DNA of 37,896 nucleotides from an uncultured Collinsella sp. (GCA_958349325.1 CATWCP010000006.1:1-37896), one strand, 5' to 3'; counted from the first letter of the stretch, positions 1-7,657 are shown. Program-made: numbers and translations. Notes: generated by a model from the sequence alone, not told the origin.

Positions 1-8
1 ATTGTCGC

Positions 9-38
9 AGCCCCGACCCGCGGTCACGAGCGGGGGCT
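9..38 (+). terminator. Possible hairpin end of an upstream gene
   Basis: A GC-rich imperfect hairpin (AGCCCC at 9-14 with GGGGCT at 33-38, and further pairing inside) lies at the left edge. It is not followed by a clear T-tract, so it may only be the 3' end of a transcript from a gene outside the window. The rest of 1-104 shows nothing I can name. Confidence 0.25.
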
Positions 39-104
39 CCTGTCGTTTCCGTGCCTTCGGATTGGGTCATAGTGTCTGACGTTTGCTCGACCTGGATGGG
101 CGAG

Positions 105-135
105 TTGATTCATTGAGCGCGTTCGCGGGTATTAT
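105..135 (+). promoter_or_regulatory. Candidate promoter of the LacI-family gene
   Basis: TATTAT at 130-135 differs from the consensus -10 by one base. TTGATT at 105-110 could be the -35, but the 19-nt spacer is long; TTCATT at 108-113 gives 16 nt. The predicted transcription start then falls inside the operator-like palindrome at 138-151, an arrangement expected for autorepression. It also argues against translation starting at the upstream ATGs at 83 or 134. Confidence 0.35.
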
Positions 136-137
136 GG

Positions 138-151
138 TGAAAGCGATTTCA
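138..151 (+). promoter_or_regulatory. Operator-like palindrome upstream of the LacI-family gene
   Basis: TGAAAGCGATTTCA matches its own reverse complement at 12 of 14 positions and has the central CG typical of LacI/GalR operators. It shares the pattern TGAAANCGATTNCA with the two sites before the PTS gene (1235-1248 and 1261-1274). It sits just downstream of a TATTAT -10 candidate, so autoregulation is likely. The pattern also fits the CcpA cre consensus, so a global regulator could bind instead. Confidence 0.6.
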
Positions 152-166
152 ATGACAGGGGTGCTC

Positions 167-1147
167 GTGGTTAAGATGAAAGATGTGGCCGAGCTGGCCG
201 GCGTTTCGAGCGCTGCCGTCTCGCGCTACCTCAACGGTGGATATATCTCGGCGGACAAGGCCGAGCGCATTAAGCATGCAATCGAGCTGACCGGATACGT
301 GCGGTCCAGCCAGGCTCGCGCGCTGCGCACCGGTTCCACCAAGCTCATTGGCGTCATCGTACCTAAGATCAACTCCGAATCCGTGAGCCGCATTACCGCC
401 GGTATTGGCCAGGTGCTCGGTCGCCGTGGCTACCAGATGCTCCTTGCCAATACTGATAACGCGGCCGATCGCGAGCTCGAGTATCTCGACCTGTTCCAAA
501 ACCATCCGGTTGACGGCATTGTGCTGGTGGCAACCATGATCACCGACGAGCACCGTCGCGCGATTGACTCGTGCCGTGTGCCCATTGTGCTGATCGGTCA
601 ACATGTCGAGGGCGCGGCGTGCGTGTATCACGACGATTACGAGGCCGCTTTTGAGCTGGGCCATGCGCTTGCGGGTCGCGTGGACGGCAAGATCGCTTAC
701 ATTGGGGTTACCGAGGAGGACCGCGCGGCCGGTTATGACCGCCGACGCGGTTTTGAGGCCGGCTTGCGCGCCGCGGGTAACCCGCTCGATGCCGCCTTGA
801 TTCGCCTGGGCTCGTTTACGCTCGACTCGGGCTATGGTGCGGCGCGTGAGCTGCTTTCTGTCGCTCCCGATGTTTCGTTTATCGCCTGCGCGACCGACAC
901 TATGGCGGCCGGCGCGCTTCGTGCCATCGATGAGGTTCGCGGCATGGGCGAGGGCATACACCGCGTGAGTGGTTTTGGCGACAACGCGTTTTTGCGCGCG
1001 CTGACGGGCGGCATTCCCACCGTGCATTATGGCTACCTGACCAGTGGCGTCGAGGCGACCAATATGTTGCTCAACACGCTCGATGGCGTGGAGGGGGAGA
1101 GCGGTCTAAAGACGCTCAAACTCGGCCATCAGCTTATGAATGTCTAG
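167..1147 (+). CDS. scrR: LacI-family repressor, probably of the sucrose genes
   Basis: This is a 326-residue LacI/GalR transcription factor of usual family length. An N-terminal helix-turn-helix (about residues 6-25, VAELAGVSSAAVSRYLNG) is followed by a periplasmic-binding-protein-like effector domain (IGVIVPKI near residue 60). I chose GTG 167 because AGGGG at 157-161 gives a 5-nt spacing and because an operator and probable transcription start lie at 138-151. ATG 176 is the next alternative. The gene stands directly before the sucrose PTS and hydrolase genes and shares an operator pattern with them. Its role as their repressor is therefore inferred from context; the effector (sucrose-6-phosphate, fructose or similar) cannot be read from sequence. 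The symbol is by analogy with ScrR. Confidence 0.85.
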   Translation: MVKMKDVAELAGVSSAAVSRYLNGGYISADKAERIKHAIELTGYVRSSQARALRTGSTKLIGVIVPKINSESVSRITAGIGQVLGRRGYQMLLANTDNAADRELEYLDLFQNHPVDGIVLVATMITDEHRRAIDSCRVPIVLIGQHVEGAACVYHDDYEAAFELGHALAGRVDGKIAYIGVTEEDRAAGYDRRRGFEAGLRAAGNPLDAALIRLGSFTLDSGYGAARELLSVAPDVSFIACATDTMAAGALRAIDEVRGMGEGIHRVSGFGDNAFLRALTGGIPTVHYGYLTSGVEATNMLLNTLDGVEGESGLKTLKLGHQLMNV

Positions 1148-1234
1148 ATTTTGGGCACGTCTGCCTGCCTCTGAGCCCTTATGTTTGTCTCAAAACTACC
1201 ATTCGCCGGCTATTTCCTACCGTTCACCCTATTA

Positions 1235-1248
1235 TGAAAACGATTACA
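1235..1248 (+). promoter_or_regulatory. Operator-like site 1 of the PTS gene
   Basis: TGAAAACGATTACA has the same central CG and arms as the site at 138-151. It follows TATTAT at 1230-1235, repeating the -10/operator layout seen before the repressor gene, although no good -35 is visible here. It lies exactly 26 bp from the second copy. A LacI-family or CcpA-like protein could bind. Confidence 0.6.
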
Positions 1249-1260
1249 GACATATGAAAC

Positions 1261-1274
1261 TGAAATCGATTACA
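1261..1274 (+). promoter_or_regulatory. Operator-like site 2 of the PTS gene
   Basis: TGAAATCGATTACA, flanked by CAG as in site 1, is the second copy 26 bp downstream and 56 bp before the PTS start codon. Two sites in tandem with a third at the repressor gene suggest cooperative binding or looping. This is inferred from sequence only. Confidence 0.6.
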
Positions 1275-1330
1275 GTGTAAGTGTTAAAGATGGCCGGGTG
1301 CAGATGCGCCCGTTGGAGGAAAGGGAAGTC

Positions 1331-2731
1331 ATGGACTACCGCAAATCAGCCCAAGAGGTGCTCGACAATATCGGTGGCGCCGACAACGTCGTCTCTGCCG
1401 CGCATTGCGCCACGCGTCTGCGCTTGGTGATTGCCGATAATTCCAAGGTCAACAAGGAGGCCATCGAGAACGTCGACGGCGCCAAGGGCGTCTTTGAGGC
1501 CCAGGGCCAGCTCCAGATTATTTTTGGTACCGGCACCGTCAACAAGGTCTACGAAGAGTTCATCGCGCTTAGCGGCGTCGTGGCTGCCACCAAGGCCGAG
1601 GTCAAGGAGGCCGCGGCGCAGCAGCAGAACATCTTTATGCGTGCCATTAAGGTGCTCGGTGACGTCTTTGTCCCCATCATCCCCGCCATCGTGGCTTCGG
1701 GCCTGCTGCTGGGCATTATGAGCGCCCTCAACTTTATGGCCTCCAACGGCTTTATCGCGCTCGACACCAATAACTTTATTTATAAGATCGCCGACCTGGT
1801 CTCGGGCACGTCCTTTGGCATTCTGCAGATCCTAATCGGTTACTCCGCGGCTAAGGCCTTTGGCGCCAACCCGTACTTGGGTGCCGTCGTCGGCGGTGCG
1901 TTCATCAACTCCTCGCTGCAGAGCGCCTACACGGTTGCCTCCGAGGGCGTGCAGGCCATCGTCACCGTCATCCCCGGCGTGTACAGCTTTGAGTGGGTCG
2001 GCTATCAGGGCCATGTGATCCCCATCGTCATCGCCTGCGCAATTCTGGCCTTCCTCGAGAAGCGCCTGCACAAGATCGTTCCCGAGATGTTCGACCTCTT
2101 TGTGACCCCGCTCGTCTCGGTGTTCGTGACCGTGCTCGTGACGCTTGTTGCCGTTGGCCCCATCTTCGTGTGGGCCGAGAATGCCATCCTCGGTCTGATC
2201 CAGGCCCTGCTGACCCTGCCCTTCGGAATCGGTTCCTTTATCGTCGGCCTGTTCTATGCCCCCACGGTCGTTACCGGTATCCACCAGATGTACACCGCCA
2301 TCGACCTGGGCCAGCTCGCCCAGTACGGCGTGACCTACTGGCTGCCCATCGCCAGCGCTGCTAACATCGCTCAGGGTGGCGCCGCGCTCGCCGTTGCCTT
2401 TAAGACCCGCGATGCCAAGATCAAGGGCCTGGCACTTCCTTCGGCCCTGTCCGCCTTCATGGGTATTACCGAGCCTGCCATCTTTGGTGTGAACCTGCGC
2501 TTCTTTAAGCCCTTCATCGCCGGCTGCATCGGCGGCGGTTGCGGTGCCCTGGTCTGCGCACTCACCTCGCTTGCTGCTTCCGGCACCGGCGTTACCGGCA
2601 TCTTCGGTATCCTGCTGTGCCTGGCCCAGCCCGTGCAGTACGCGATCATGTTTGCGGTCGCCGCGGTCGTGTCCTTTGCCGTCTCGTTTGTCCTGTACAA
2701 GGACGAGCCCAAGGCTTCCGAGCAGGCCTAA
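1331..2731 (+). CDS. scrA: Sucrose-type PTS EIIBC permease
   Basis: This 466-residue integral membrane protein would import a sugar, most likely sucrose, while phosphorylating it. The EIIB domain covers about residues 1-85 with the phospho-accepting Cys26 in the HCATRLR motif. The EIIC membrane domain follows from about residue 105, with many hydrophobic helices and the GITEPAIFGV sugar-binding motif near 378-387. The strong GGAGG/AAGGGA ribosome site before ATG 1331 decides the start over ATG 1298. There is no EIIA domain, as in ScrA proteins that borrow the glucose EIIA; no EIIA gene is in the window. Sucrose specificity is inferred from the following sucrose-6-phosphate hydrolase; trehalose or beta-glucoside family members look similar. 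Confidence 0.9.
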   Translation: MDYRKSAQEVLDNIGGADNVVSAAHCATRLRLVIADNSKVNKEAIENVDGAKGVFEAQGQLQIIFGTGTVNKVYEEFIALSGVVAATKAEVKEAAAQQQNIFMRAIKVLGDVFVPIIPAIVASGLLLGIMSALNFMASNGFIALDTNNFIYKIADLVSGTSFGILQILIGYSAAKAFGANPYLGAVVGGAFINSSLQSAYTVASEGVQAIVTVIPGVYSFEWVGYQGHVIPIVIACAILAFLEKRLHKIVPEMFDLFVTPLVSVFVTVLVTLVAVGPIFVWAENAILGLIQALLTLPFGIGSFIVGLFYAPTVVTGIHQMYTAIDLGQLAQYGVTYWLPIASAANIAQGGAALAVAFKTRDAKIKGLALPSALSAFMGITEPAIFGVNLRFFKPFIAGCIGGGCGALVCALTSLAASGTGVTGIFGILLCLAQPVQYAIMFAVAAVVSFAVSFVLYKDEPKASEQA

Positions 2732-2838
2732 GAGCTTTTGATTGAGGGGATGCCCGCGGGTTGTATGCTCACGGGCGTTTCCCGTATCTGGTGCCGTTCT
2801 CTGGCGCCTTGTTACTTTCGATCCGTTAGGACTTTGAT

Positions 2839-4380
2839 ATGTCTAATGCACTTGGTCGCGACCTTGCAAAGCTGGTTGCCGCTGTTGACGCTGCCGCCTC
2901 TGAGTGCGGTCATGGCGCGTATGGCCAGCATTTCCACATTATGCCGCCGGCGGGTTGGCTCAATGACCCCAACGGTCTTTGCCAGGCAGATGGCGTGTTC
3001 CATGCCTATTTTCAATATGCGCCGTTTGATGTTGAGGGTGGCGTTAAGGCCTGGGGCCATGCGACGAGTCGCGATCTTATGACGTGGAACTACGTTGGCG
3101 CCCCGCTGCTGCCCGACGAGCCGTTCGATTGCCATGGCGTGTATTCGGGCTCCGCGCTTGTCGAGGACGGTCGCATTCGCGTGCTGTACACAGGCAACGT
3201 TAAGCTTTCCGATGCAGATGGCGCGTACGACTACGTCAATACCGGCCGCCGCTCCGATACTGTTTATGTCGAGAGCGTTGATGGCCTTGCCGGTCGGGAG
3301 TTCAGCCAAAAGCGCGTGGTGCTGGCTTCCGAGGATTATCCCGAGGATTTGACCTGCCATGTGCGCGATCCCAAGGTGTGGCGTGACGCGGACGGGCGTT
3401 ATCACATGGTGCTGGGCGCGCGTCGTCGCGTGGATGGGCCGCATGTCGATAGTCGATTTTGCGCCATGCACGGCGAGGGTGCCGGGCGCGATGTGGGCGA
3501 GATCCTGGTGTATGGCTCGGCCGATATGCTGAGTTGGGAGCTCGAGAGCCGCGTGTCTACCCCCGAGCGCTTTGGCTTTATGTGGGAGTGCCCGGGGTAT
3601 CTGGAGCTTGAGGCGGATGGCGGCGTGCCGGCAAGGTTTCTGTCTTTCTCTCCCCAGGGGCTCGAGGGCGGTCGTTGGGACCGCGGTAACGTGTATGCAG
3701 CGGGCTACATGCCTGTAACGGGCGACATTACGGGTGGCAATGACGCTTATGAGCTGGGCGAGTTCCGCCTGTGGGACGCCGGTTTTGACTTCTATGCTCC
3801 GCAGGAGTTCACGGCCGAGGATGGTCGCCACATTCTGATTGGCTGGATGGGCATGCCCGATGAGCCGACCTATGACAATGCGCCCACCGTGGCGTGCGGC
3901 TGGCAGCACTGCATGACAGTGCCGCGTGAGCTTACAGCCGGTGCCGGCGGCGTGGTGCTGCAGCAGCCGGTGCGCGAGATCGAGCACCATTATGCCTCGG
4001 CGCGTATGGGGGAGGGTTCGTTGGAGGTTGCCGGCGACACCTGCTTTGACGTTGTTGTCGACGGTGTCGACGGCGCATTTACCGCAATCGTTGATGGCGA
4101 GCTGAAGCTGGCGTTTGTGCCCGCCGAGGGCGAGCTGCCCGCGCGCTTTGAGATGCGATTTACCGATGAGGGTCGCGCTTCTGCCGGCTGCGGTCGCACC
4201 GTGCGTTGGGAGCCCGTCGACGAGGTTCGTAACGTGCGCATTGTCGGCGATGTCTCGTCGGTCGAGGTGTTTGTGAACGATGGCGCACTCGTGTTCTCGA
4301 CGCGCATCTATCCCGAGGCCTATGGCGTGACCGTTGACGCCCCGGGTGCGAGCGTGACCTATCATACGCTCATCATCTAG
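2839..4380 (+). CDS. scrB: Sucrose-6-phosphate hydrolase (GH32)
   Basis: This 513-residue cytoplasmic glycoside hydrolase family 32 enzyme would cleave sucrose-6-phosphate, delivered by the upstream PTS, into glucose-6-phosphate and fructose. The three catalytic acids are visible: the nucleophile Asp43 in WLNDPNG, the transition-state stabiliser Asp177 in RDP, and the acid/base Glu250 in WECP. The C-terminal third forms the usual beta-sandwich. There is no signal peptide, which supports an intracellular phosphosugar substrate over an exported levanase. It starts 107 bp after the permease stop, has a weak AGGA site, and is followed by a strong terminator. No fructokinase gene is nearby, so the fructose must be phosphorylated by an enzyme coded elsewhere. 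Confidence 0.92.
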   Translation: MSNALGRDLAKLVAAVDAAASECGHGAYGQHFHIMPPAGWLNDPNGLCQADGVFHAYFQYAPFDVEGGVKAWGHATSRDLMTWNYVGAPLLPDEPFDCHGVYSGSALVEDGRIRVLYTGNVKLSDADGAYDYVNTGRRSDTVYVESVDGLAGREFSQKRVVLASEDYPEDLTCHVRDPKVWRDADGRYHMVLGARRRVDGPHVDSRFCAMHGEGAGRDVGEILVYGSADMLSWELESRVSTPERFGFMWECPGYLELEADGGVPARFLSFSPQGLEGGRWDRGNVYAAGYMPVTGDITGGNDAYELGEFRLWDAGFDFYAPQEFTAEDGRHILIGWMGMPDEPTYDNAPTVACGWQHCMTVPRELTAGAGGVVLQQPVREIEHHYASARMGEGSLEVAGDTCFDVVVDGVDGAFTAIVDGELKLAFVPAEGELPARFEMRFTDEGRASAGCGRTVRWEPVDEVRNVRIVGDVSSVEVFVNDGALVFSTRIYPEAYGVTVDAPGASVTYHTLII

Positions 4381-4418
4381 GCGATTCGTCGCATATCGGC
4401 GCTATACTGCAGCCGTTA

Positions 4419-4454
4419 CCCACGATGCGGGAAACATCCGCATCGTGGGTTTTT
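4419..4454 (+). terminator. Rho-independent terminator of the sucrose module
   Basis: A perfect 12-bp stem (CCCACGATGCGG at 4419-4430 with CCGCATCGTGGG at 4438-4449), a 7-nt loop and TTTTT directly after it form a textbook terminator. The next start codon at 4477 is only 22 nt beyond, so read-through would be needed if the next gene lacks its own promoter. Confidence 0.92.
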
Positions 4455-4476
4455 GCTTATGAAGGGACGGTGCCGC

Positions 4477-5469
4477 GTGGACGTGCAACAGCTAGAAGAG
4501 GCTTGGGCTTTGAGAGCCGGCGCGCGTGAGGCGCGGTTGCTTGCGGCTTCGCATGTGCCAGCAGCGCTGTCGCAGCTGGGGATTGTGTGTCCCGGTGACC
4601 GCCTGGTGGTCTTTGCGGACGACTTTGCCGATGCGTTTGCGAGCGGATTTGACGGCTGCGATGTTGTGATGGTGGGGGAGCCGTCTGTCGAGGCGTTTGC
4701 TGCGGCGTCCGGTGGCTTTGGCGGCTCGTTTGACGCTGAGGGTCCGCACCTGTGGTGGTTCGTCAACTCCATCGGCGGGTTTGGTCTGCGTGTGCCCGAT
4801 CTGCGTGCGCTGGGTCGGGCGGCGCGTGAGGCCCATGCGCTGCTGGTTGTGGACAACACCGTGGCGTCAGCTTTTGGCTGCGATTCGCTGCGGCTGGGTG
4901 CTGCGCTGTCGCTCGAGGCGCTCGATCGTGTATGCGCCGGTGATGCTTCGCGCAAGTTGGTTGCCGTATCGGTGGCGCGCTCGCAGCTCAAGCGTCATCG
5001 TGTGGATGTTACTGCTGAGTGCGCGCATGCCCTGCTTGAGGGCTGTGGCTTGGCCAAGCTTGATATGCCTGCTGACGAGGCCGGTGTGCTGGAGCGCGGG
5101 TTGGACTCGCTCGATGTCCGCATGCAGGCACATTTCGACCGCGCCCGTGCGCTGGCCGAGTATCTGGCCGCCAATGAGATGGTGCGCGACGTGCGCTATC
5201 CTGGACTGAGCTCGCATCCTGATCATGCGGTTGCAACGGGAATCCTCGAGCACGGCTTTGGCCCGGCAGTTGAATTTGATCTTATCGAGCTTAGCGCAGG
5301 GGAGCTGTTCGATGCTTTGTCGGGGGAGTTCCGCACATCGCCCGCCGGCGGCGCAGTGACGCGCCTTTCGGCCCCACGCGGCAAGCAGGGGAGCACCATC
5401 CGCCTCTTCGCCGGCACCGACGACCCCTTGATCGTGGCCGCCACCCTAGATAATGCCCTCCGCAACTAG
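4477..5469 (+). CDS. Degenerate Cys/Met-metabolism PLP-fold protein
   Basis: This 330-residue protein resembles the cystathionine gamma-synthase/beta-lyase family but is 50-60 residues shorter, lacking most of the N-terminal substrate and phosphate-binding part. Recognisable parts are LLVVDNTVAS, where Asp126 would contact the PLP ring nitrogen, and the late-domain block ERGLDSLDVRMQAHF followed by VRYPGLSSHPDH. The family Schiff-base segment (LGAD-x3-HS-x-TK) aligns without gaps to LGAALSLEALDRV, which puts Arg151 where the catalytic Lys should be. The SLGG substrate loop is also missing. It may be a pseudoenzyme or a non-covalent binder. I chose GTG 4477 because AAGGGA at 4462-4467 precedes it; ATG 4459 and GTG 4483 are alternatives. 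Homology is confident, function unknown. Confidence 0.75.
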   Translation: MDVQQLEEAWALRAGAREARLLAASHVPAALSQLGIVCPGDRLVVFADDFADAFASGFDGCDVVMVGEPSVEAFAAASGGFGGSFDAEGPHLWWFVNSIGGFGLRVPDLRALGRAAREAHALLVVDNTVASAFGCDSLRLGAALSLEALDRVCAGDASRKLVAVSVARSQLKRHRVDVTAECAHALLEGCGLAKLDMPADEAGVLERGLDSLDVRMQAHFDRARALAEYLAANEMVRDVRYPGLSSHPDHAVATGILEHGFGPAVEFDLIELSAGELFDALSGEFRTSPAGGAVTRLSAPRGKQGSTIRLFAGTDDPLIVAATLDNALRN

Positions 5470-5487
5470 CTAAATCATCCTCAACTC

Positions 5488-5562
5488 CATAAGTTGCGGT
5501 GAAATATGGATTGATTTACGGCTTTAACCGCATAAACAGTCCCTATTTCACCGCAACTTATG
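5488..5562. repeat. Perfect 19-bp inverted repeat, 37-nt loop
   Basis: The arm at 5488-5506 (CATAAGTTGCGGTGAAATA) is the exact reverse complement of 5544-5562. The loop holds a smaller nested stem (CGG/CCG flanked by TTTA/TAAA). It lies between two convergent genes and could be a bidirectional terminator, although there is no long T-tract. It could also be a dispersed REP or MITE-like element. Confidence 0.85.
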
Positions 5563-5602
5563 AGAAGGGGTTGTGTGGCTATAAGGCCCCGTCCCAAATG
5601 GG

Positions 5603-5947
5603 CTACTCTATGATGCTGGCGATGAGGGCGTTGGCTTTGGTGGCAATGACGTTGTTGATGTCGGCCTGCAGCTCTTCGTAGACCGCTATGGCTCGCTCTC
5701 CGGCGGGGGTGAGGGTGGATCCGCGGGCGCCGTCGCGCTCGATGAGCTTGCAGCCTAGCTGACCTTCCGCCTCGTTTACAATGCGCCATGCCTTGGAATA
5801 CGCCATGCCCATGCTCTTGGCGGCGCGGTTGAGCGAGTGCTCGCGGGCGATACCCTGCAGCAGCAAGACGCAGCCGTGGCCGAACACGCCCGGCAGATCT
5901 TTGTCGCACGCTTGAATGACCAACTTTGCCGTCGTTTTGTACTCCAT
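5603..5947 (-). CDS. ModE-like winged-helix regulator
   Basis: This 114-residue protein is the only minus-strand gene in the window. It consists almost entirely of one winged helix-turn-helix domain of the LysR/ModE N-terminal type: a SLNRAAKSMGMAYSKAWRIV recognition region followed by a wing ending in LTPAGERAIAVYEEL. No molybdate-binding MOP/TOBE domain follows, so it matches the short single-domain ModE-like regulators. I chose the ATG at 5947, with GGAG just before it; GTG 5956 would add three residues. It is divergent from guaB, whose start lies 193 bp away, so it may control guaB, itself or a distant molybdenum operon. No molybdenum genes are present here and the target is unknown. Confidence 0.75.
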   Translation of the reverse strand: MEYKTTAKLVIQACDKDLPGVFGHGCVLLLQGIAREHSLNRAAKSMGMAYSKAWRIVNEAEGQLGCKLIERDGARGSTLTPAGERAIAVYEELQADINNVIATKANALIASIIE

Positions 5948-6062
5948 GTGCTCCACGTCTCCCCGCTAAAGTGTTTGCTGGGCAAACGCAAAGCCTGCGT
6001 CAAGCCCTCGTGTGCTCTTCTTAAATCATGCATTGTAGCAGTCAAAGTGCGTTAAGATACTT

Positions 6063-6090
6063 GCCCAGTATTGGGCGCCCAAGGTTGGGC
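6063..6090 (+). repeat. Two abutting small hairpins in the guaB leader
   Basis: Two 14-nt units stand directly next to each other, GCCCA-gtat-TGGGC (6063-6076) and GCCCA-aggt-TGGGC (6077-6090), each able to fold into a 5-bp hairpin. The central TTGGGCGCCCAA is itself a palindrome. They lie 51 nt before the guaB start and could be a protein-binding site or leader structure. A possible -10 (TAAGAT, 6053-6058) lies directly upstream with no convincing -35. Confidence 0.45.
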
Positions 6091-6140
6091 TGGGTCCTAC
6101 GAGGCCTGCAGCCGACCGGTCGCATGGAAAAAGGAGAAAC

Positions 6141-7652
6141 ATGGCTACGTTCTTTCCCGGTGAGTCCCACACGTTTTCGGAGTATCTGCTGGTCCCTGGT
6201 TACTCGTCCTCGCAGTGCATCCCCAACAACGTCTCTCTTAAGACGCCGCTAACCCGCTTTAAGCGCGGTGAGAAGCCGGCAATCACCCTGAACATCCCCA
6301 TGGTTTCCGCCATCATGCAGTCCGTCTCGGGCGTCGATATGGGTGTCGCGCTCGCTACCGAGGGTGGCCTGTCCTTCATTTACGGTTCTCAGAGTGCCGA
6401 GTCCGAGGCCGCTATGGTCAAGGCCGTCAAGGATCACAAGGCCGGCTTCGTTCAGTCCGATTCCACGCTGACCCCCGACATGACCATGGAGCAGGTCATC
6501 GAGCTCAAGGAGAAGACCGGTCACTCCACCATGCCGGTCACCGACGACGGCACTCCCAAGGGTAAGCTCCTGGGCATCGTCACCAGCCGTGACTATCGCC
6601 CCAGTCGCGATGACCACCAGACGAAGGTCTCCGAGTTCATGACCCCGCGTGAGCAGCTCATCGTGGGTGACAAGAACATCAGCCTCAAGGTTGCCAACGA
6701 CGTCATCTGGGACAACAAGCTCAACGCCCTGCCCATCGTTGACGACAACGATCACCTCATGGGCATTGTCTTCCGCAAGGACTACGACAGCCACAAGACC
6801 AACCCCAACGAGCTGCTCGATAACGACAAGCGCTACATGGTTGGTGCCGGTATCAACACCCGCGACTATGCCGAGCGCGTGCCGCTGCTCATCGAGGCCG
6901 GTGCCGACGTTCTGTGCATCGACTCCTCCGAGGGCTTCAGCGAGTGGCAGAAGCGCACCATCGAGTGGATCCGCGCCAACTACGGCGAGGACGTCAAGGT
7001 CGGTGCCGGTAACGTCGTCGACGCCGAGGGCTTCCGCTTCCTGGCCGACTGCGGTGCCGACTTCATTAAGGTCGGTATCGGCGGCGGTTCCATCTGCATT
7101 ACCCGTGAGACCAAGGGTATCGGTCGTGGCCAGGCCACCGCGTTGATCGACGTCTGCCGTGCTCGTGACGAGTACTACGAGGAAACCGGTGTCTACGTGC
7201 CCGTGTGCTCCGACGGCGGTATCGTCTACGACTACCACATGACGCTCGCCCTTGCCATGGGTGCAGACTTTATGATGCTGGGCCGTTACTTCGCCCGCTT
7301 TGACGAGAGCCCGACCGAGCGCGTCAACGTGAACGGTCAGTACATGAAGGAGTACTGGGGCGAGGGTTCTGCGCGTGCTCGCAACTGGCAGCGCTACGAC
7401 CTGGGCGGCGCCGCGAAGCTTAGCTTCGTCGAGGGCGTCGACTCCTACGTTCCCTACGCCGGTTCCCTCAAGGACGGCGTGGGCGGCACGCTCTATAAGG
7501 TCAAGTCCACGATGTGCAACTGCGGTGCCCTCTCGATCCCCGAGCTCCAGGAAAAGGCACGCCTAACGCTGGTCAGCTCCACCTCCATCGTCGAAGGCGG
7601 CGCCCACGATGTAGTCGTCAAGGATTCCCAGCAGAGCGTCAGCTACCGCTAA
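6141..7652 (+). CDS. guaB: IMP dehydrogenase, trichomonad-like type
   Basis: This 503-residue enzyme oxidises IMP to XMP, the committed step of GMP synthesis. A TIM barrel is interrupted by a CBS-domain pair (about residues 100-225). The catalytic Cys319 lies in GIGGGSICITRE, the mobile flap carries Arg418-Tyr419 (NWQRYDLGG), and the cofactor-side residues are Lys310 and Glu431. Length, numbering and wording match the enzyme I recall from the protozoan Tritrichomonas foetus (503 residues, Cys319, Arg418/Tyr419, Lys310, Glu431) far better than usual bacterial GuaB, which reads GIGPGSICTTR. Lys310 and Glu431 are the residues linked with weak mycophenolic-acid binding in that enzyme. AAGGAG at 6131-6136 fixes the start. 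It is monocistronic and followed by hairpins. Confidence 0.95.
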   Translation: MATFFPGESHTFSEYLLVPGYSSSQCIPNNVSLKTPLTRFKRGEKPAITLNIPMVSAIMQSVSGVDMGVALATEGGLSFIYGSQSAESEAAMVKAVKDHKAGFVQSDSTLTPDMTMEQVIELKEKTGHSTMPVTDDGTPKGKLLGIVTSRDYRPSRDDHQTKVSEFMTPREQLIVGDKNISLKVANDVIWDNKLNALPIVDDNDHLMGIVFRKDYDSHKTNPNELLDNDKRYMVGAGINTRDYAERVPLLIEAGADVLCIDSSEGFSEWQKRTIEWIRANYGEDVKVGAGNVVDAEGFRFLADCGADFIKVGIGGGSICITRETKGIGRGQATALIDVCRARDEYYEETGVYVPVCSDGGIVYDYHMTLALAMGADFMMLGRYFARFDESPTERVNVNGQYMKEYWGEGSARARNWQRYDLGGAAKLSFVEGVDSYVPYAGSLKDGVGGTLYKVKSTMCNCGALSIPELQEKARLTLVSSTSIVEGGAHDVVVKDSQQSVSYR

Positions 7653-7657
7653 GCGGC

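Noticed and set aside
149..1027. Long open frame on the minus strand opposite the LacI-family gene
   Set aside because: It is an antisense shadow of a clear family gene in GC-rich DNA; no ribosome site and no family resemblance. The same applies to the very long minus frames opposite leuS, infB, smc and rpoD.
2732..2838. Possible hairpin or promoter between scrA and scrB
   Set aside because: GCCCG/CGGGC can pair only over a 15-nt loop and no convincing -10/-35 is present; co-transcription is the simpler reading.
5499..5681. Small + strand frame across the inverted repeat at 5488-5562
   Set aside because: It runs through the repeat and into the antisense of the winged-helix gene, without a ribosome site or recognisable product.
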